64,000 bases of DNA from Olleya sp. Hel_I_94 (GCF_007827365.1 NZ_VISI01000002.1:749001-813000); one strand, 5' to 3'; positions 27,231 through 37,344 are shown, counted from the first letter of the stretch. Notes: generated from the sequence alone by a model not told the origin. Translations and numbers: made by a program.

Positions 27231-29393
27231 GTGAAAATATTAGATAGGTACATATTAACTACATATCTTAAAACCTTTATCAGCGTGTTTGTAATACTCA
27301 TGCTGATTTTTGTTTTACAGGCTATATGGCTATACATTAAAGAGTTAGCAGGAAAAGACTTAGACATTGTTACCGTCTTAAAGTTTTTAATGTATATCAC
27401 TCCAACCCTTATTCCGTTAATTTTACCGCTTACAATTTTGTTAGCATCCATTATGGTTTTTGGTGATTTTGCTGAAAACTATGAGTTTGCTGCAATGAAG
27501 TCTACAGGGATTTCATTACAACGTGCCATGTCTGGATTAGGTCTATTTATTGTAGGCTTAGGTGTATTAACCTTCTTTTTTAGTAATAATGTAATTCCGT
27601 GGGCAGAATACAACAGTTTTAATTTAAGAAGAAACATTGCCAATGTAAAACCTGCAATGATTATTGCTGAAGGTCAATTTAACGATATTGGTGATGCTTT
27701 TAATATTAAAGTTGAAGAAAAGTCTGGTAAAAATGGTAAATTTCTTAAAGGTATAACCATACATAAAAAAGGTTCCAGTCGCATGTCAGGTAACTTTACC
27801 ACAATTGTTGCAGACCATGGAGAATTGGCAAGCCAAGAAGATTCAAACGTGCTTAATTTAGTTTTGTATGATGGATATTATTATGATGATACACCACCTA
27901 GAAAAGCTGAAGAAAGAAATAAAAAACCATTTAGTAAAGCCGAGTTTAAAAAACACGTTTTGGCAATTGACTTGTCCGAATTAAATAATATTGATTTAGA
28001 TGAAAAAAATGTAGAAAACAAATATACGATGCTTAACGTATCAGAGTTAAATTACACCATAGACTCGCTTAAAACAGAACGTAATGGCGTGGTTAGTGAG
28101 TTTTCCAACACCATATATAATAGGACTAATTTACCAACTTTAAATTTGACCATCAAATCCATAAAAGATAGTATTTATGGTGGAGATATTTTAGACATAT
28201 TTAATACCAAACGTAAAATACAAGTATTAGATTATGCGGTTAATAGCGTATCTAGTACTCAACAAATATTAAAATCTAAGACCACAGCTTTACAAATAAA
28301 GAACTCCAATATTTATAAACATGGTATACAATTACACAAAAAATTTGCGTTAGGTATAGCCTGCATTATTCTATTTTTTGTTGGAGCTCCTTTAGGTGCC
28401 TTAATACGTAAAGGAGGTTTAGGATTACCAATGGTTATTGCTATAGTCTTGTTTTTAAGTTATCACTTTATAGGTTTATTTGCCGAAAACAGTGCTAAAA
28501 ACGGAAAACTAAACCCTGTACTCTCTGCTTGGTTTTCAACGTTAATCATGTTACCATTAAGTATATTTTTGACTAAACGCGCTACTCAGGATAGAGGTAT
28601 TTTTGAATTCGATCATATTACAGTTCCTATTAAAAATTGGTACAATGCCAAATTTGGTAAAACTAAAATTACAGCTGATACATTAAGCTCTGATACAATC
28701 TATCTACCAGAAACTGAAAAAGCTAGCTATAAAACATTATCAACACTTAGTATTACTTTTTACATAATTAGTGTTGCTCTATTTATTTTATACTTTGTAT
28801 TTAAAAACAACAAATTACCAGTTGTAGCTTTAGCTGGAATACAGATAAGTTTAATTTCATTTTTTGTATTTTTATTTAATTATATAAAATCAACTTTAAG
28901 CTTTAATAAGTTACACAGCCTAATTTCTGATAAAAAAGAACCTCTAATACAAACCATTATAGGTATAGTTATTTATCCTTTAATATATATATTAAGAGTT
29001 CAAAAACTTACTATTGGAACAGATTATAATATCTTACCAAATAGCACAACAGAAGACATAGCAACCACTACTCCAATTACCTTGGAAGCTAGTGATATTA
29101 AAAATTATAAAATATTATCTAAATTAAGTTACGTGTTTTTTACAATCGCGTTAGTATTATTTATTTTGTTTTTTGTGTTTAAAAACAACAAGCTTCCTGT
29201 ATTCTCACAAGCTAGTATTCAGATAAGTGCAATTTCATTTCTAGTGTTTCTTTTTAATTATATTAAAGCAACCTTTGAATACAAAAAACTACTTAAAATA
29301 ATAGTAGTAAAAGACAACCCACTAGTTACCATTTTAGGAACTGTTTTTTACCCTTACACGCATTACTTTAGAACTCAAAAACTAGACACTTAG
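27231..29393 (+). CDS. LptF/LptG family permease with duplicated C-terminal membrane tail
   Basis: This is an inner-membrane permease of the lipopolysaccharide export machine, 720 residues from a GTG start at 27231. Residues ~1-110 (three helices, with PTLIPLILPLTILLASIM and FAAMKSTGIS) and ~365-460 (GAPLGALIRKGGLGLPMVI, then LSAWFSTLIMLPLSI) are the two membrane halves, with a beta-jellyroll periplasmic domain between. The unusual part is residues ~500-595 and 626-720: two tandem copies of a ~95-residue module, each with two hydrophobic helices and the identical stretch FVFKNNKLPV. The core enzyme ends near residue 465, so the tail is an added feature. It lies 6 bases after lolA. Confidence 0.9.
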   Translation: MKILDRYILTTYLKTFISVFVILMLIFVLQAIWLYIKELAGKDLDIVTVLKFLMYITPTLIPLILPLTILLASIMVFGDFAENYEFAAMKSTGISLQRAMSGLGLFIVGLGVLTFFFSNNVIPWAEYNSFNLRRNIANVKPAMIIAEGQFNDIGDAFNIKVEEKSGKNGKFLKGITIHKKGSSRMSGNFTTIVADHGELASQEDSNVLNLVLYDGYYYDDTPPRKAEERNKKPFSKAEFKKHVLAIDLSELNNIDLDEKNVENKYTMLNVSELNYTIDSLKTERNGVVSEFSNTIYNRTNLPTLNLTIKSIKDSIYGGDILDIFNTKRKIQVLDYAVNSVSSTQQILKSKTTALQIKNSNIYKHGIQLHKKFALGIACIILFFVGAPLGALIRKGGLGLPMVIAIVLFLSYHFIGLFAENSAKNGKLNPVLSAWFSTLIMLPLSIFLTKRATQDRGIFEFDHITVPIKNWYNAKFGKTKITADTLSSDTIYLPETEKASYKTLSTLSITFYIISVALFILYFVFKNNKLPVVALAGIQISLISFFVFLFNYIKSTLSFNKLHSLISDKKEPLIQTIIGIVIYPLIYILRVQKLTIGTDYNILPNSTTEDIATTTPITLEASDIKNYKILSKLSYVFFTIALVLFILFFVFKNNKLPVFSQASIQISAISFLVFLFNYIKATFEYKKLLKIIVVKDNPLVTILGTVFYPYTHYFRTQKLDT

Positions 29394-29417
29394 TTATACT
29401 AACTAAGAAATATGCAA

Positions 29418-29425
29418 TATCTTTG
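29418..29425 (+). promoter_or_regulatory. Predicted -7 box of ribB
   Basis: TATCTTTG fits TAnnTTTG; transcription would start near 29430, giving a leader of only ~14 bases before ATG 29444. This argues against the alternative TTG start at 29423, which lies inside the box. Confidence 0.55.
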
Positions 29426-29443
29426 CAGTACAACACAAATGTT

Positions 29444-30598
29444 ATGATTACTACAAACACAGAACGACAAACTTCTTTTCAATTAAATACAATAGAAGAA
29501 GCAATTCAAGATATAAAAGCAGGAAAGGTTATTATCGTAGTCGATGATGAAGACAGAGAAAATGAAGGTGATTTTTTAGCTGCTGCAGAATTAGTTACGC
29601 CAGAAATGATCAATTTTATGGCTACGCATGGTAGAGGATTAATTTGCACACCCTTAACAGAACATAGATGTGAAGAGTTAGATTTACATATGATGGTTAC
29701 TAACAATACCGATCATATGGAAACTGCCTTTACAGTATCTGTAGATTTAAAAGGAAATGGAGTAACCACAGGAATATCTGCAGGTGACAGAGCAAAAACC
29801 GTACTATCATTAACTAATCCTGACACTAAACCTTTTGATTTAGCACGACCAGGACATATCTTTCCTTTAGTAGCAAAAGAAGGTGGTGTTTTAAGACGAA
29901 CAGGTCATACGGAAGCTGCTATAGATTTTGCAAGATTAGCAGGCTTACAACCTGCTGGAGTTATTGTAGAAATCATGAACGAAGATGGTACTATGGCTCG
30001 CTTACCTCAACTAATTGAAGTTGCTAAAAAGTTTGATTTAAAACTAGTATCCATTGAGGACCTAATTGCCTATAGAATGGATCATGATTCTTTAATTGCT
30101 AAAAAAGAAGATTTTCAGATTGAAACTAGATTTGGTAGTTTTAGATTAAGAGCTTACCAACAAACTACAAATAACCAAGTACATATCGCTTTAACTAAAG
30201 GTGATTGGACTAGTGAAGATACCGTTTTAACACGAGTTAATTCTACCTTAGTAAATAACGATATATTAGGCACGTTAACCAATAACGCAGACGAGAAATT
30301 AGATGATATGTTTCGTGTAATTAATGACGAAGGTCGTGGAGCTATATTATTTATAAACCAACAAGCAGAATCTATGAATTTACTACAACGCTTGACTGTT
30401 TTAAAAAGCGCGCAAAAGCCAAACACTGTTGCTAAAGCTCCTGCTATTGCAATGGATAGTAAAGACTTTGGAATTGGAGCACAAATTTTACATGATTTAA
30501 ATATTCATAAATTAAAATTAATATCTAACTCTCAGCAAACAAAACGTGTTGGTATGATTGGTTATGGTTTAGAAATTATAGAATATGTAGGTTATTAA
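29444..30598 (+). CDS. ribB: 3,4-dihydroxy-2-butanone-4-phosphate synthase fused to a decayed GTP cyclohydrolase II domain
   Basis: This is a riboflavin-pathway protein of 384 residues. Residues ~10-210 form a complete RibB domain that converts ribulose 5-phosphate to [38 protein letters not shown] and the C-terminal [18 protein letters not shown] are all present. Residues ~215-384 are homologous to GTP cyclohydrolase II (RibA), but the zinc cysteines are gone: the ECLTGD and RCDCG positions read TLVNND and TNNAD, and the catalytic EGRGIG-like loop reads QQAESMN. The second domain is therefore unlikely to be catalytic and may be structural or regulatory. A separate active RibA is expected elsewhere in the genome. 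Confidence 0.93.
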   Translation: MITTNTERQTSFQLNTIEEAIQDIKAGKVIIVVDDEDRENEGDFLAAAELVTPEMINFMATHGRGLICTPLTEHRCEELDLHMMVTNNTDHMETAFTVSVDLKGNGVTTGISAGDRAKTVLSLTNPDTKPFDLARPGHIFPLVAKEGGVLRRTGHTEAAIDFARLAGLQPAGVIVEIMNEDGTMARLPQLIEVAKKFDLKLVSIEDLIAYRMDHDSLIAKKEDFQIETRFGSFRLRAYQQTTNNQVHIALTKGDWTSEDTVLTRVNSTLVNNDILGTLTNNADEKLDDMFRVINDEGRGAILFINQQAESMNLLQRLTVLKSAQKPNTVAKAPAIAMDSKDFGIGAQILHDLNIHKLKLISNSQQTKRVGMIGYGLEIIEYVGY

Positions 30599-30617
30599 TT
30601 AATAACTTTATTACAAT

Positions 30618-30657
30618 AAAAAAAGCTCCAATTATTTATTAATTGGAGCTTTTTTTT
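30618..30657. terminator. Bidirectional terminator between ribB and the DUF3857 gene
   Basis: The stem AAAAAAAGCTCCAATTA / TAATTGGAGCTTTTTTT has a 5-base loop between two convergent genes. Confidence 0.93.
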
Positions 30658-30670
30658 AGATGTTATTTTA

Positions 30671-33600
30671 CTACTTATAACCTATAAAAGTATCTTGTGC
30701 ATCTAATACATTTTTGACATAGGTTTTAAATTCTGGATAGTCAGCAGCTTGAATACGTTTCATTGAAGGCTTTGATTTGATTTCAACCTTTAATTGATTA
30801 GCCTTTAACTTACTATAAGTTATGCTATAGGAATGGTCTTTAAAAGTTAGACTAACATTCTCAGGAATTTCAGTAAAAGACTGATCGGCTTGGATATTAA
30901 CAATATAATCTACTTGGTAAACATCCATGTTTTCGTATAATGTATAATCAATTACATGCTCACGTTTTTCTAAACTAACAATACTATTGGTATAAGGATT
31001 AGATACCATTGGTAATTGCAACACATTAGTAGATCCTATTTTATTTATTTTTTTATTTAATGTCATATCTGATGTATATTTAATCAACATATCATCATTA
31101 AGTCTTTCTATATTATTCACACTATTTAATGTAAAATCATCTGATAATCTATTATCATAATCTTCGTAAACAGATTTTTTAACAACCTCTGCATTTGGCT
31201 CTGCAAATACACTAGAATAATAAGAATTAATATGACCACTATATTCTGAGTCTATTACCATACCAATTTTTGAATTATCGATATTTAATGTAACTATGTT
31301 TTTAGAGACCGCTTGCTCTCTTGATAAATTATTCAATTTAAATAAATCATACGTTTTAGTATCATTTCTATCCAAAGGAATCTCTAAAGCTGTAGCACCT
31401 CTTAACGATGTTGGTAAAGATTTATATGGTAAATACTTATCTGTTAATTCTAAAAACTGATCTTTTCCATCAATTTTAACTTTTGCAATACAGTGATTAA
31501 AATCTGTACTTGGCAATACTAAACTGTTATAACCGTAATCTGAGGTTAACACAAGTACTAAATTAGCATCTAACTCGGCTTTTTTAGCCAACGTTACATA
31601 TAAAGTAGAAAAGTCTTTACAATCTCCTAAATTAGTTTTGATGGTTTTAGATGGTTTTTGTGGCACAAATCCACTTTGTCTAAAACTAACATAACTATAG
31701 GTAAAATTATTACGTATATAATTGTAGATAATTTTAGCACGTTGGTCTTCTGATAAATGCTTGTAACCTTCCGGAAATAATGCATCAAATGTATCTTGTA
31801 CAGTCGCGTTAACTTCCATAACACTTCTAACTAGGTCAGAATACCATATAGAAATTTCGTTCCAACTATCTATTGTACTAAAGTGAACATACTCTGCAAC
31901 ATCACTATCACTTGGCATATAGTCTTCACCTTGTGGTAATCCTGGATTATTTAAAATAGTCCATTCGTATAATTTAGAATCGCCTTTAGTTGTTATTTTA
32001 GGTTGTGTATTACCGTTAACACTTTTATAATTTAATTTATAATCTTTTGGCGCAATTACTTTAACTGAAGAAGAGGCAGTAGGATGAAAAGAACCTAACA
32101 TAAAACGGTCAGAATACGTTTTGTAAAAACGACCAGACTTAGAAAACGAATATTCGTAATCTAAATAAATTACATCACCAATTGACAATCCGTTAAATAC
32201 TAAGCTAGATCCACTTTTATCTGCTGGCACGATGCTTTTATCTTGTTTAACAATTTCTGATTTATTAATATTATATGTTCCGCTTAAACCTAAATCATAT
32301 TCTTTAAAACGTTCTACTCCATTGTCTGAAGTAATTTCGTAGATAAAAACAGATCTATAATTACCACCACCTTCACTATACAACTCTACAGTGCTATTAT
32401 CATGTAATATATTAAAACCATAATTATTGGTTAAAATCTTACCTCTAGTGTCCGTAATTAATCCGTAAGCATCTTCTGTTACTAAATCTTTTAAAACGTT
32501 ATTTTCGTTATTTAAATCTTTTAATTTTTTTCTTAGGGATTTATCGTTGCTATTGTGAGCCAATGATGCTTGATACGCAGTAATTGCCTTTTGTTTATCT
32601 ATTTGAAGTAAAGCATCCCCTTTTAACTCTTGAAAAACAAACGAATCTGGAAAATTTGATAATCCTTGATCAATATATTTTAAAGATTCTTTATGTTTTT
32701 GATATTGATGTAATTTATTAATAATTGATCTTAAGTAATAATTATCTGTCCCTAGATATTCAATCTCATTGGTCAGCATATCCATGACTTTATCTTTTTG
32801 ATTGCGTCTATCGTAATAAGACACTAGCTGTCTAACTAAAGCTAAGTCAAAGGTGCTTTTTTCTAAATCTTCTAATATACTAATTGTCTTATTTTCCTCT
32901 TCAAACAATGACGCATATAAAGGTGCATAACGTAATACTAACTTAGTATTACCATCTGCCATCTTCATTAACTTATCTAGGTTTTTTTTGACTTTAGCTT
33001 TATTTTCCTGACGTGCATTGTAGATAAAATCTGCAGTTTCGTGCATGATTTCTAAATCAATAGTTTTTTTAAGTTTCTCAAGGTATTCTTCTAACTCAGT
33101 AAGACTCATTCTAGTCAACTCGTCAAATAACATAACTTTTAATAAAACTGGTAGATAATAGGAGTCGTCATCCAGTTCCATATTTTTATTAATTTCTTGT
33201 ATGCTAGTATAATCTTCTTCTAAAGAATACACAGAAATCATTAATTTTCTTAACAAACTACTTTTTGGATATTGCTCTAAAAATGGTTGTATTACTTTTT
33301 TAGCTTCTTCATATTTAGAGTTTCTTAAATATGTTTTTACTAAACAATAGGCATTAAAAAAGTTATTTGGGTTTTGATCAAGTTTGTTTAAAAAATAAGC
33401 TTCAAAACTATTAGTAATTGGTTTTGCATTTAGTTGACTTATAGTACTTTTATTATAATCAGCATAGCTTGCAGTATCTTTTAGATTAGTATTATGTGAG
33501 CCATCTAAATTTAATGGACTAACTATAAAGTAGCTACCATAATCACTCTCTGCAGTTTTTATTAACAACCTATTATTACCTTTAGGAAACGTTACTTTGA

Positions 33601-34411
33601 CTTGATATGCATCTAGGTCTGTAACGACGTCTTGTTTGTTTTCAAAAATAACTACATCATTTAACCATAATTTAAAAGCAGATCCGCTTCCTATACGTAA
33701 AATTACTGTTTCGTCTTGTGATGCAGTAACAAATGTTTGCGCATAATTAACACCAGAGCCATATTCTTCGTGATTTGTAAAAAACTGATAAGCCTCTTCT
33801 TGGTTTTTTGCTGTGTACCAATTAACAAAACCATTACTTTCTGCATCAAAAGGCGCATCACTATTAGCGTTTGTTTCTGGACCATATACACGATCAAGAC
33901 CACTTTTATTTAAGTTTTCAAAAACACCACAATACTGCCAATGTCTAAATGATGGTATATTGTTCATTTTAGAATTATATGTCTTCCACTCTTTACTGTC
34001 TCTTGCTAAAACAGACTCTAGGTAAATTATAGCATCTTTGATAGTGCTATGTGTGGGATTTTTTTTGGCAACGCTTCGAATTGCTCCTATATTTTTGCTA
34101 TTAAAACCAGTTTCTAGATACGTATTAAATAAATAATTTTCATTCCAAAGTGCATATAAGTAATACTGATAATCTGCATCATTTAAAAATGCAGGCAAAA
34201 AATCTTTATTGGTTCTAAATTGACCATTCTCTACCCTAAGCATTTCATTAACAATAAGATTTTGAATAGTATTGTCATTAACATTCTTTAATGTTTCAGT
34301 AGCAGAAACACGATTATTACTTAATAACTCTTGCCAAAATTGATCATAATTATCTTGGGCTAAAGCCGAATAAAAGCTTAGCAAAATAAATAGTATAGCG
34401 AATTTTTTCAT
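30671..34411 (-). CDS. Large exported DUF3857/transglutaminase-domain protein with TPR-like region
   Basis: This 1246-residue protein has a signal peptide (residues 1-18, SALAQ). Residues ~190-300 form a beta-rich domain, ~330-620 a helical TPR-like region, ~650-880 DUF3857, and ~880-1010 a transglutaminase-like domain; the C-terminus (~1020-1246) is beta-rich (DUF2569/DUF3858-like). The papain-type catalytic triad is visible: Cys931 in LGDCKDFST, His in DFNHCIAKV and Asp in LELTDKYL. Such proteins are common and paralogous in Bacteroidota; a peptidase or cross-linking role in the periplasm is likely but unproven. It is a single gene between ribB and the DegT gene. Confidence 0.88.
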   Translation of the reverse strand: MKKFAILFILLSFYSALAQDNYDQFWQELLSNNRVSATETLKNVNDNTIQNLIVNEMLRVENGQFRTNKDFLPAFLNDADYQYYLYALWNENYLFNTYLETGFNSKNIGAIRSVAKKNPTHSTIKDAIIYLESVLARDSKEWKTYNSKMNNIPSFRHWQYCGVFENLNKSGLDRVYGPETNANSDAPFDAESNGFVNWYTAKNQEEAYQFFTNHEEYGSGVNYAQTFVTASQDETVILRIGSGSAFKLWLNDVVIFENKQDVVTDLDAYQVKVTFPKGNNRLLIKTAESDYGSYFIVSPLNLDGSHNTNLKDTASYADYNKSTISQLNAKPITNSFEAYFLNKLDQNPNNFFNAYCLVKTYLRNSKYEEAKKVIQPFLEQYPKSSLLRKLMISVYSLEEDYTSIQEINKNMELDDDSYYLPVLLKVMLFDELTRMSLTELEEYLEKLKKTIDLEIMHETADFIYNARQENKAKVKKNLDKLMKMADGNTKLVLRYAPLYASLFEEENKTISILEDLEKSTFDLALVRQLVSYYDRRNQKDKVMDMLTNEIEYLGTDNYYLRSIINKLHQYQKHKESLKYIDQGLSNFPDSFVFQELKGDALLQIDKQKAITAYQASLAHNSNDKSLRKKLKDLNNENNVLKDLVTEDAYGLITDTRGKILTNNYGFNILHDNSTVELYSEGGGNYRSVFIYEITSDNGVERFKEYDLGLSGTYNINKSEIVKQDKSIVPADKSGSSLVFNGLSIGDVIYLDYEYSFSKSGRFYKTYSDRFMLGSFHPTASSSVKVIAPKDYKLNYKSVNGNTQPKITTKGDSKLYEWTILNNPGLPQGEDYMPSDSDVAEYVHFSTIDSWNEISIWYSDLVRSVMEVNATVQDTFDALFPEGYKHLSEDQRAKIIYNYIRNNFTYSYVSFRQSGFVPQKPSKTIKTNLGDCKDFSTLYVTLAKKAELDANLVLVLTSDYGYNSLVLPSTDFNHCIAKVKIDGKDQFLELTDKYLPYKSLPTSLRGATALEIPLDRNDTKTYDLFKLNNLSREQAVSKNIVTLNIDNSKIGMVIDSEYSGHINSYYSSVFAEPNAEVVKKSVYEDYDNRLSDDFTLNSVNNIERLNDDMLIKYTSDMTLNKKINKIGSTNVLQLPMVSNPYTNSIVSLEKREHVIDYTLYENMDVYQVDYIVNIQADQSFTEIPENVSLTFKDHSYSITYSKLKANQLKVEIKSKPSMKRIQAADYPEFKTYVKNVLDAQDTFIGYK

Positions 34412-34451
34412 TTAGTGGTTGGTTTAAGGGATTGTGATAATAAATTAAAGA

Positions 34452-35645
34452 TTATAGTGATTGTTTTATAGCGTCTACCATAAGTTGAGCACGCTCACGG
34501 ACTTGTTGTTCTGTCCAAGATAGCTTTATCAAACAAGATATGTTTCTGCCAATAAAGTGATCTGAAGCATCAAATGTTTTAGTTTGTAAGTACGCTAAAC
34601 CATTTTTAACGTCGTTAGATACTGGATACAAGGTTTTAATATCTTTTAAATGCTCCCATTTTCTAATATAATGCCAATTATTATCATAATAATGAAAACA
34701 AGCATCAACACCTCTTTCTTTAAAAGTAGAAGCTACTTTTCTGGCAGTATCTAAATTAGGTAAGAAAAAGTTTAAAAACGCGTAACTTTCTTCTCCTCCT
34801 TCTGGTACTGTTCTAAAAGTCACCTCAGGAAACACAGCCAGTGCTTCCCTTAATATTGTGTAGTTTTTTTTCTGAATAGCGATAAAATCCTTTAAACGTC
34901 TTATTTGAGCCAATCCTACTGCTGCATTAAGTTCTGATATTCTGAAGTTATACCCTAAATATGGGTGTAATTCGGCTCCTCTATCACTACCAATATGATC
35001 GTGACCATGGTCGGTAAACAAATCAGCGTTTTTAGCATATTGTGCATTATTAGTAACCACTGCTCCACCTTCTCCACAAGTTATTGTTTTTACAAAATCA
35101 AAACTAAAACATCCTAAGTCACCATAAGTACCAAGATATTTTCCTTTATAAGTTCCTCCAATAGCTTGACAAGCATCTTCGATTAGCTTAAGATTGTGAT
35201 CTTTAGCTATAGCCATCAAAGCATCTAAATTAGCCATGCTACCGCACATGTGTACTGGCATTATAGCTTTAGTCTTGCTGGTAATTGCTTTAGATACAGC
35301 TTCAGGGTTAAGGGTTAGGGTATCGTCAATATCTACCAAAACAGGGATTGCGCCTAACATCATAATAGCTTCAAAACTAGCAACAAACGTAAAGCAAGGC
35401 ATAATAACTTCATCTCCTGCTCCAATACCAGCTAGCGCTAACGCAACAGATACAGCAGCTGTACCATTGGTAACTAATTGTGCGTGATTAACTTCTAATG
35501 TATGTTGAATTTCGTTTTCTAAAGATTGTGCTTTGTAATGTCCATTTCTCATGGCATCAAAACCATAGCGCATCAAAACACCATTATCTAAAACATCCTC
35601 TACTTCTTTTCTCTCTAAAGCTCCAAAGCTTTCAAATCCTGGCAT
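34452..35645 (-). CDS. DegT/DnrJ/EryC1/StrS family PLP aminotransferase
   Basis: This 397-residue enzyme belongs to the sugar-aminotransferase family (fold type I). The Schiff-base lysine is Lys186 in SFDFVKTITCGEGG, Asp157 in IEDACQAIGG contacts the pyridine nitrogen, and TNGTAAVSVAL near residue 60 binds the phosphate. Members transaminate keto sugars for surface polysaccharides or antibiotics, or act as dehydratases. No other polysaccharide gene flanks it, so its sugar is unknown. The C-terminal half (SYAFLNFFLPNL) is slightly unusual for the family. Transcription probably ends before the upstream DUF3857 gene, 40 bases away. Confidence 0.92.
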   Translation of the reverse strand: MPGFESFGALERKEVEDVLDNGVLMRYGFDAMRNGHYKAQSLENEIQHTLEVNHAQLVTNGTAAVSVALALAGIGAGDEVIMPCFTFVASFEAIMMLGAIPVLVDIDDTLTLNPEAVSKAITSKTKAIMPVHMCGSMANLDALMAIAKDHNLKLIEDACQAIGGTYKGKYLGTYGDLGCFSFDFVKTITCGEGGAVVTNNAQYAKNADLFTDHGHDHIGSDRGAELHPYLGYNFRISELNAAVGLAQIRRLKDFIAIQKKNYTILREALAVFPEVTFRTVPEGGEESYAFLNFFLPNLDTARKVASTFKERGVDACFHYYDNNWHYIRKWEHLKDIKTLYPVSNDVKNGLAYLQTKTFDASDHFIGRNISCLIKLSWTEQQVRERAQLMVDAIKQSL

Positions 35646-35692
35646 CTGTATAATATTTGTTAATATTCCAAATCTAACAGAAAATAAGCAAT

Positions 35693-35722
35693 AAAAAAAA
35701 CGTCTAAAAATTAATTTAGACG
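35693..35722 (-). terminator. Terminator of the periplasmic thioredoxin gene
   Basis: CGTCTAAA / TTTAGACG with a 6-base loop is followed on the minus strand by an eight-base T-run. Confidence 0.85.
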
Positions 35723-35752
35723 CTTTAATAACTATAGATGGTATTTATTATG

Positions 35753-36220
35753 CTAGTAGTTTTCTAAAATAGATTCAATAAAAGCAAAATGTCTGTCTGT
35801 TTCACGTAAAAAGGTATAACCAGATAATTCGCCTATAATATTTAATTGATCGTTTAATGCTACTAAATTTGGATAACCTCCATTGGTATTGTATTTACTA
35901 ACCACAGTATTGTTTTTCTTTTGTTGTTCTTCAGAAATTATATCTGTACGTCTTGGCATATCAATCATAACTAACACAAACTGTTCTGCTTTTTCTTCAA
36001 AAGCTTCTGTATTAAAAAAGTCTTTTTTCAACATCTTGCAAGGTGCACACCAATCACTACCTGTAAAATAAATTAATATTGGTTTTTTAGATGAAATAGC
36101 CTCAGTCTTTGCTTCGTTTAAATCCGTCAACCAATTTAAGTTTGACATGTCTTCGTCTTCTTCTTGAGCAGAAACAGTGAAAGAGATACATAAGGCAAAT
36201 AAAAATATTAATTTTTTCAT
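35753..36220 (-). CDS. Exported thioredoxin-like protein (CAPC)
   Basis: This 155-residue protein has a signal peptide (residues 1-19, FTVSAQ) and a thioredoxin fold with the active site Trp57-Cys58-Ala59-Pro60-Cys61 in GSDWCAPCKML. The region after it (FFNTEAFEEKAEQFVLVMID) is typical of the Thioredoxin_7/DUF255-like group; GGYPNLVALN provides the cis-Pro. It is probably a periplasmic disulfide reductase or isomerase. It is a monocistronic gene with its own terminator. Confidence 0.9.
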   Translation of the reverse strand: MKKLIFLFALCISFTVSAQEEDEDMSNLNWLTDLNEAKTEAISSKKPILIYFTGSDWCAPCKMLKKDFFNTEAFEEKAEQFVLVMIDMPRRTDIISEEQQKKNNTVVSKYNTNGGYPNLVALNDQLNIIGELSGYTFLRETDRHFAFIESILENY

Positions 36221-36287
36221 ATTGTGTGTGTTAAGCTTTACAAAAATATTCTTTTTACTGAAATAACAATAATCTTGCCACGAAATT

Positions 36288-36920
36288 CTATTTCCAAATA
36301 ATTACACTTTCTTCAATAGGTTTTCTAACTTTTTTAAGTTTAGACATAAAATCATCTTCAGCCCTATATCCTATTGGCATAATAAGGACAGATTTTAAAT
36401 TTAACTTTTCTAACTTTAAAATAGCATCATAATCTTTAGTCGAAAACCCTTCCATAGGACAAGCATCTATATTTAATAACGCACAAACCGTCATTAAATT
36501 TCCTAAAGCTAAATAAGCTTGTTTAGTGGCCCAAGTTTCTTTATCAATTTGAGTTTTAGCATCAAAATCCTGAACTAAAAAATTTTTAAATGGATCCAAA
36601 ATCTCATTAGGAGTGTTTCTAATTTCTTTAACTCTATTAAAATAATCTAAAACAAAAGGTGTATCCATTTTTGAATCAATGCAAAACACAAATAAATGAG
36701 AAGCTTCTTGCACCTGTTTTTGATTAAATGATAAAGGCAATAATTGCTTTTGTAAAGTTTTATCTTTTATAACTAATAACTTTATTGGTTGAAGACCGTA
36801 CGATGTTGCAGTTAAATTAAACGCTTCTGTTAAAATTTTAATATCACTTTCTGCAATTATTTTTTTTGAATCAAAACTTTTGGTGGCATATCTCCAGTTA
36901 AGTTGTTCAATTATATCCAT
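36288..36920 (-). CDS. NAD(P)H-dependent nitroreductase-family flavoprotein
   Basis: This 210-residue FMN enzyme is of the NfsB/YdgI type. The N-terminal LNWRYATKSFDSKKI contains the conserved RYATK..F motif that binds FMN phosphate; ATSYGLQPIKLLVI and MPIGYRAEDD are the other cofactor loops. It reduces nitro compounds or quinones with NAD(P)H. An in-frame ATG lies upstream at 36968, but the alignment-style start MDIIEQLNWR at 36920 is preferred. No partner gene is evident. Confidence 0.93.
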   Translation of the reverse strand: MDIIEQLNWRYATKSFDSKKIIAESDIKILTEAFNLTATSYGLQPIKLLVIKDKTLQKQLLPLSFNQKQVQEASHLFVFCIDSKMDTPFVLDYFNRVKEIRNTPNEILDPFKNFLVQDFDAKTQIDKETWATKQAYLALGNLMTVCALLNIDACPMEGFSTKDYDAILKLEKLNLKSVLIMPIGYRAEDDFMSKLKKVRKPIEESVIIWK

Positions 36921-37058
36921 AATATCCTTTTTTAAGCAAAAATAAAGCTTATCAATCATGCAAAACACATAAAACCCTATAGATTTTTAAATAATGTAAG
37001 ATTTAATTACTTGTTATCATATTGATAAACAACTTTTTAAAAAATAATGCATTTTTTA

Positions 37059-37090
37059 TTTGAAAATAACTAAAATCATATCTATATTTG
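37059..37090 (+). promoter_or_regulatory. tRNA-Ser promoter
   Basis: TTTG at 37059-37062, a 20-base spacer and TATATTTG followed by C at 37083-37090 give a near-perfect Bacteroidota primary-sigma promoter. Transcription would start near 37095, about 30 bases before the mature tRNA. Confidence 0.75.
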
Positions 37091-37126
37091 CACTCGCAAT
37101 TGGAGGATATCCAATGAGACACTCAA

Positions 37127-37211
37127 GGAGAATTGGCAGAGTGGTCGAATGCGGCAGTCTTGAAAACTGTTGAGGGTCACACCTCCGGGGGTTCGAATCC
37201 CTCATTCTCCG
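37127..37211 (+). tRNA. tRNA-Ser (anticodon UGA)
   Basis: An 85-base class II tRNA. The acceptor stem is GGAGAAT (37127-37133) with ATTCTCC (37204-37210), then discriminator G37211. The anticodon loop CTTGAAA places TGA at 37161-37163, reading UCA/UCN serine codons. A long variable arm (GAGGGTCACACCTC region) and the T-loop GGTTCGAATCC are present. The 3' CCA is not encoded (the genome reads GCAA), so it must be added after transcription. Confidence 0.98.
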
Positions 37212-37212
37212 C

Positions 37213-37241
37213 AAAAGCCTTACATTTTATGTAAGGCTTTT
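37213..37241 (+). terminator. Terminator after tRNA-Ser
   Basis: AAAAGCCTTACAT / ATGTAAGGCTTTT is a perfect 13-base stem with a 3-base loop and a T-run. Confidence 0.92.
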
Positions 37242-37344
37242 TTATTATATCAACTTTTGATTTTATCAATTACACAGAGATCTATATTATTTTAAAAAAC
37301 CTTTTATCCTTATTTACTTATGGTTATTGATATATTTATTACTC

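Noticed and set aside
29423..29443. TTG start seven codons upstream for RibB
   Set aside because: The TTG is the end of the -7 box TATCTTTG; ATG 29444 follows with a short leader.
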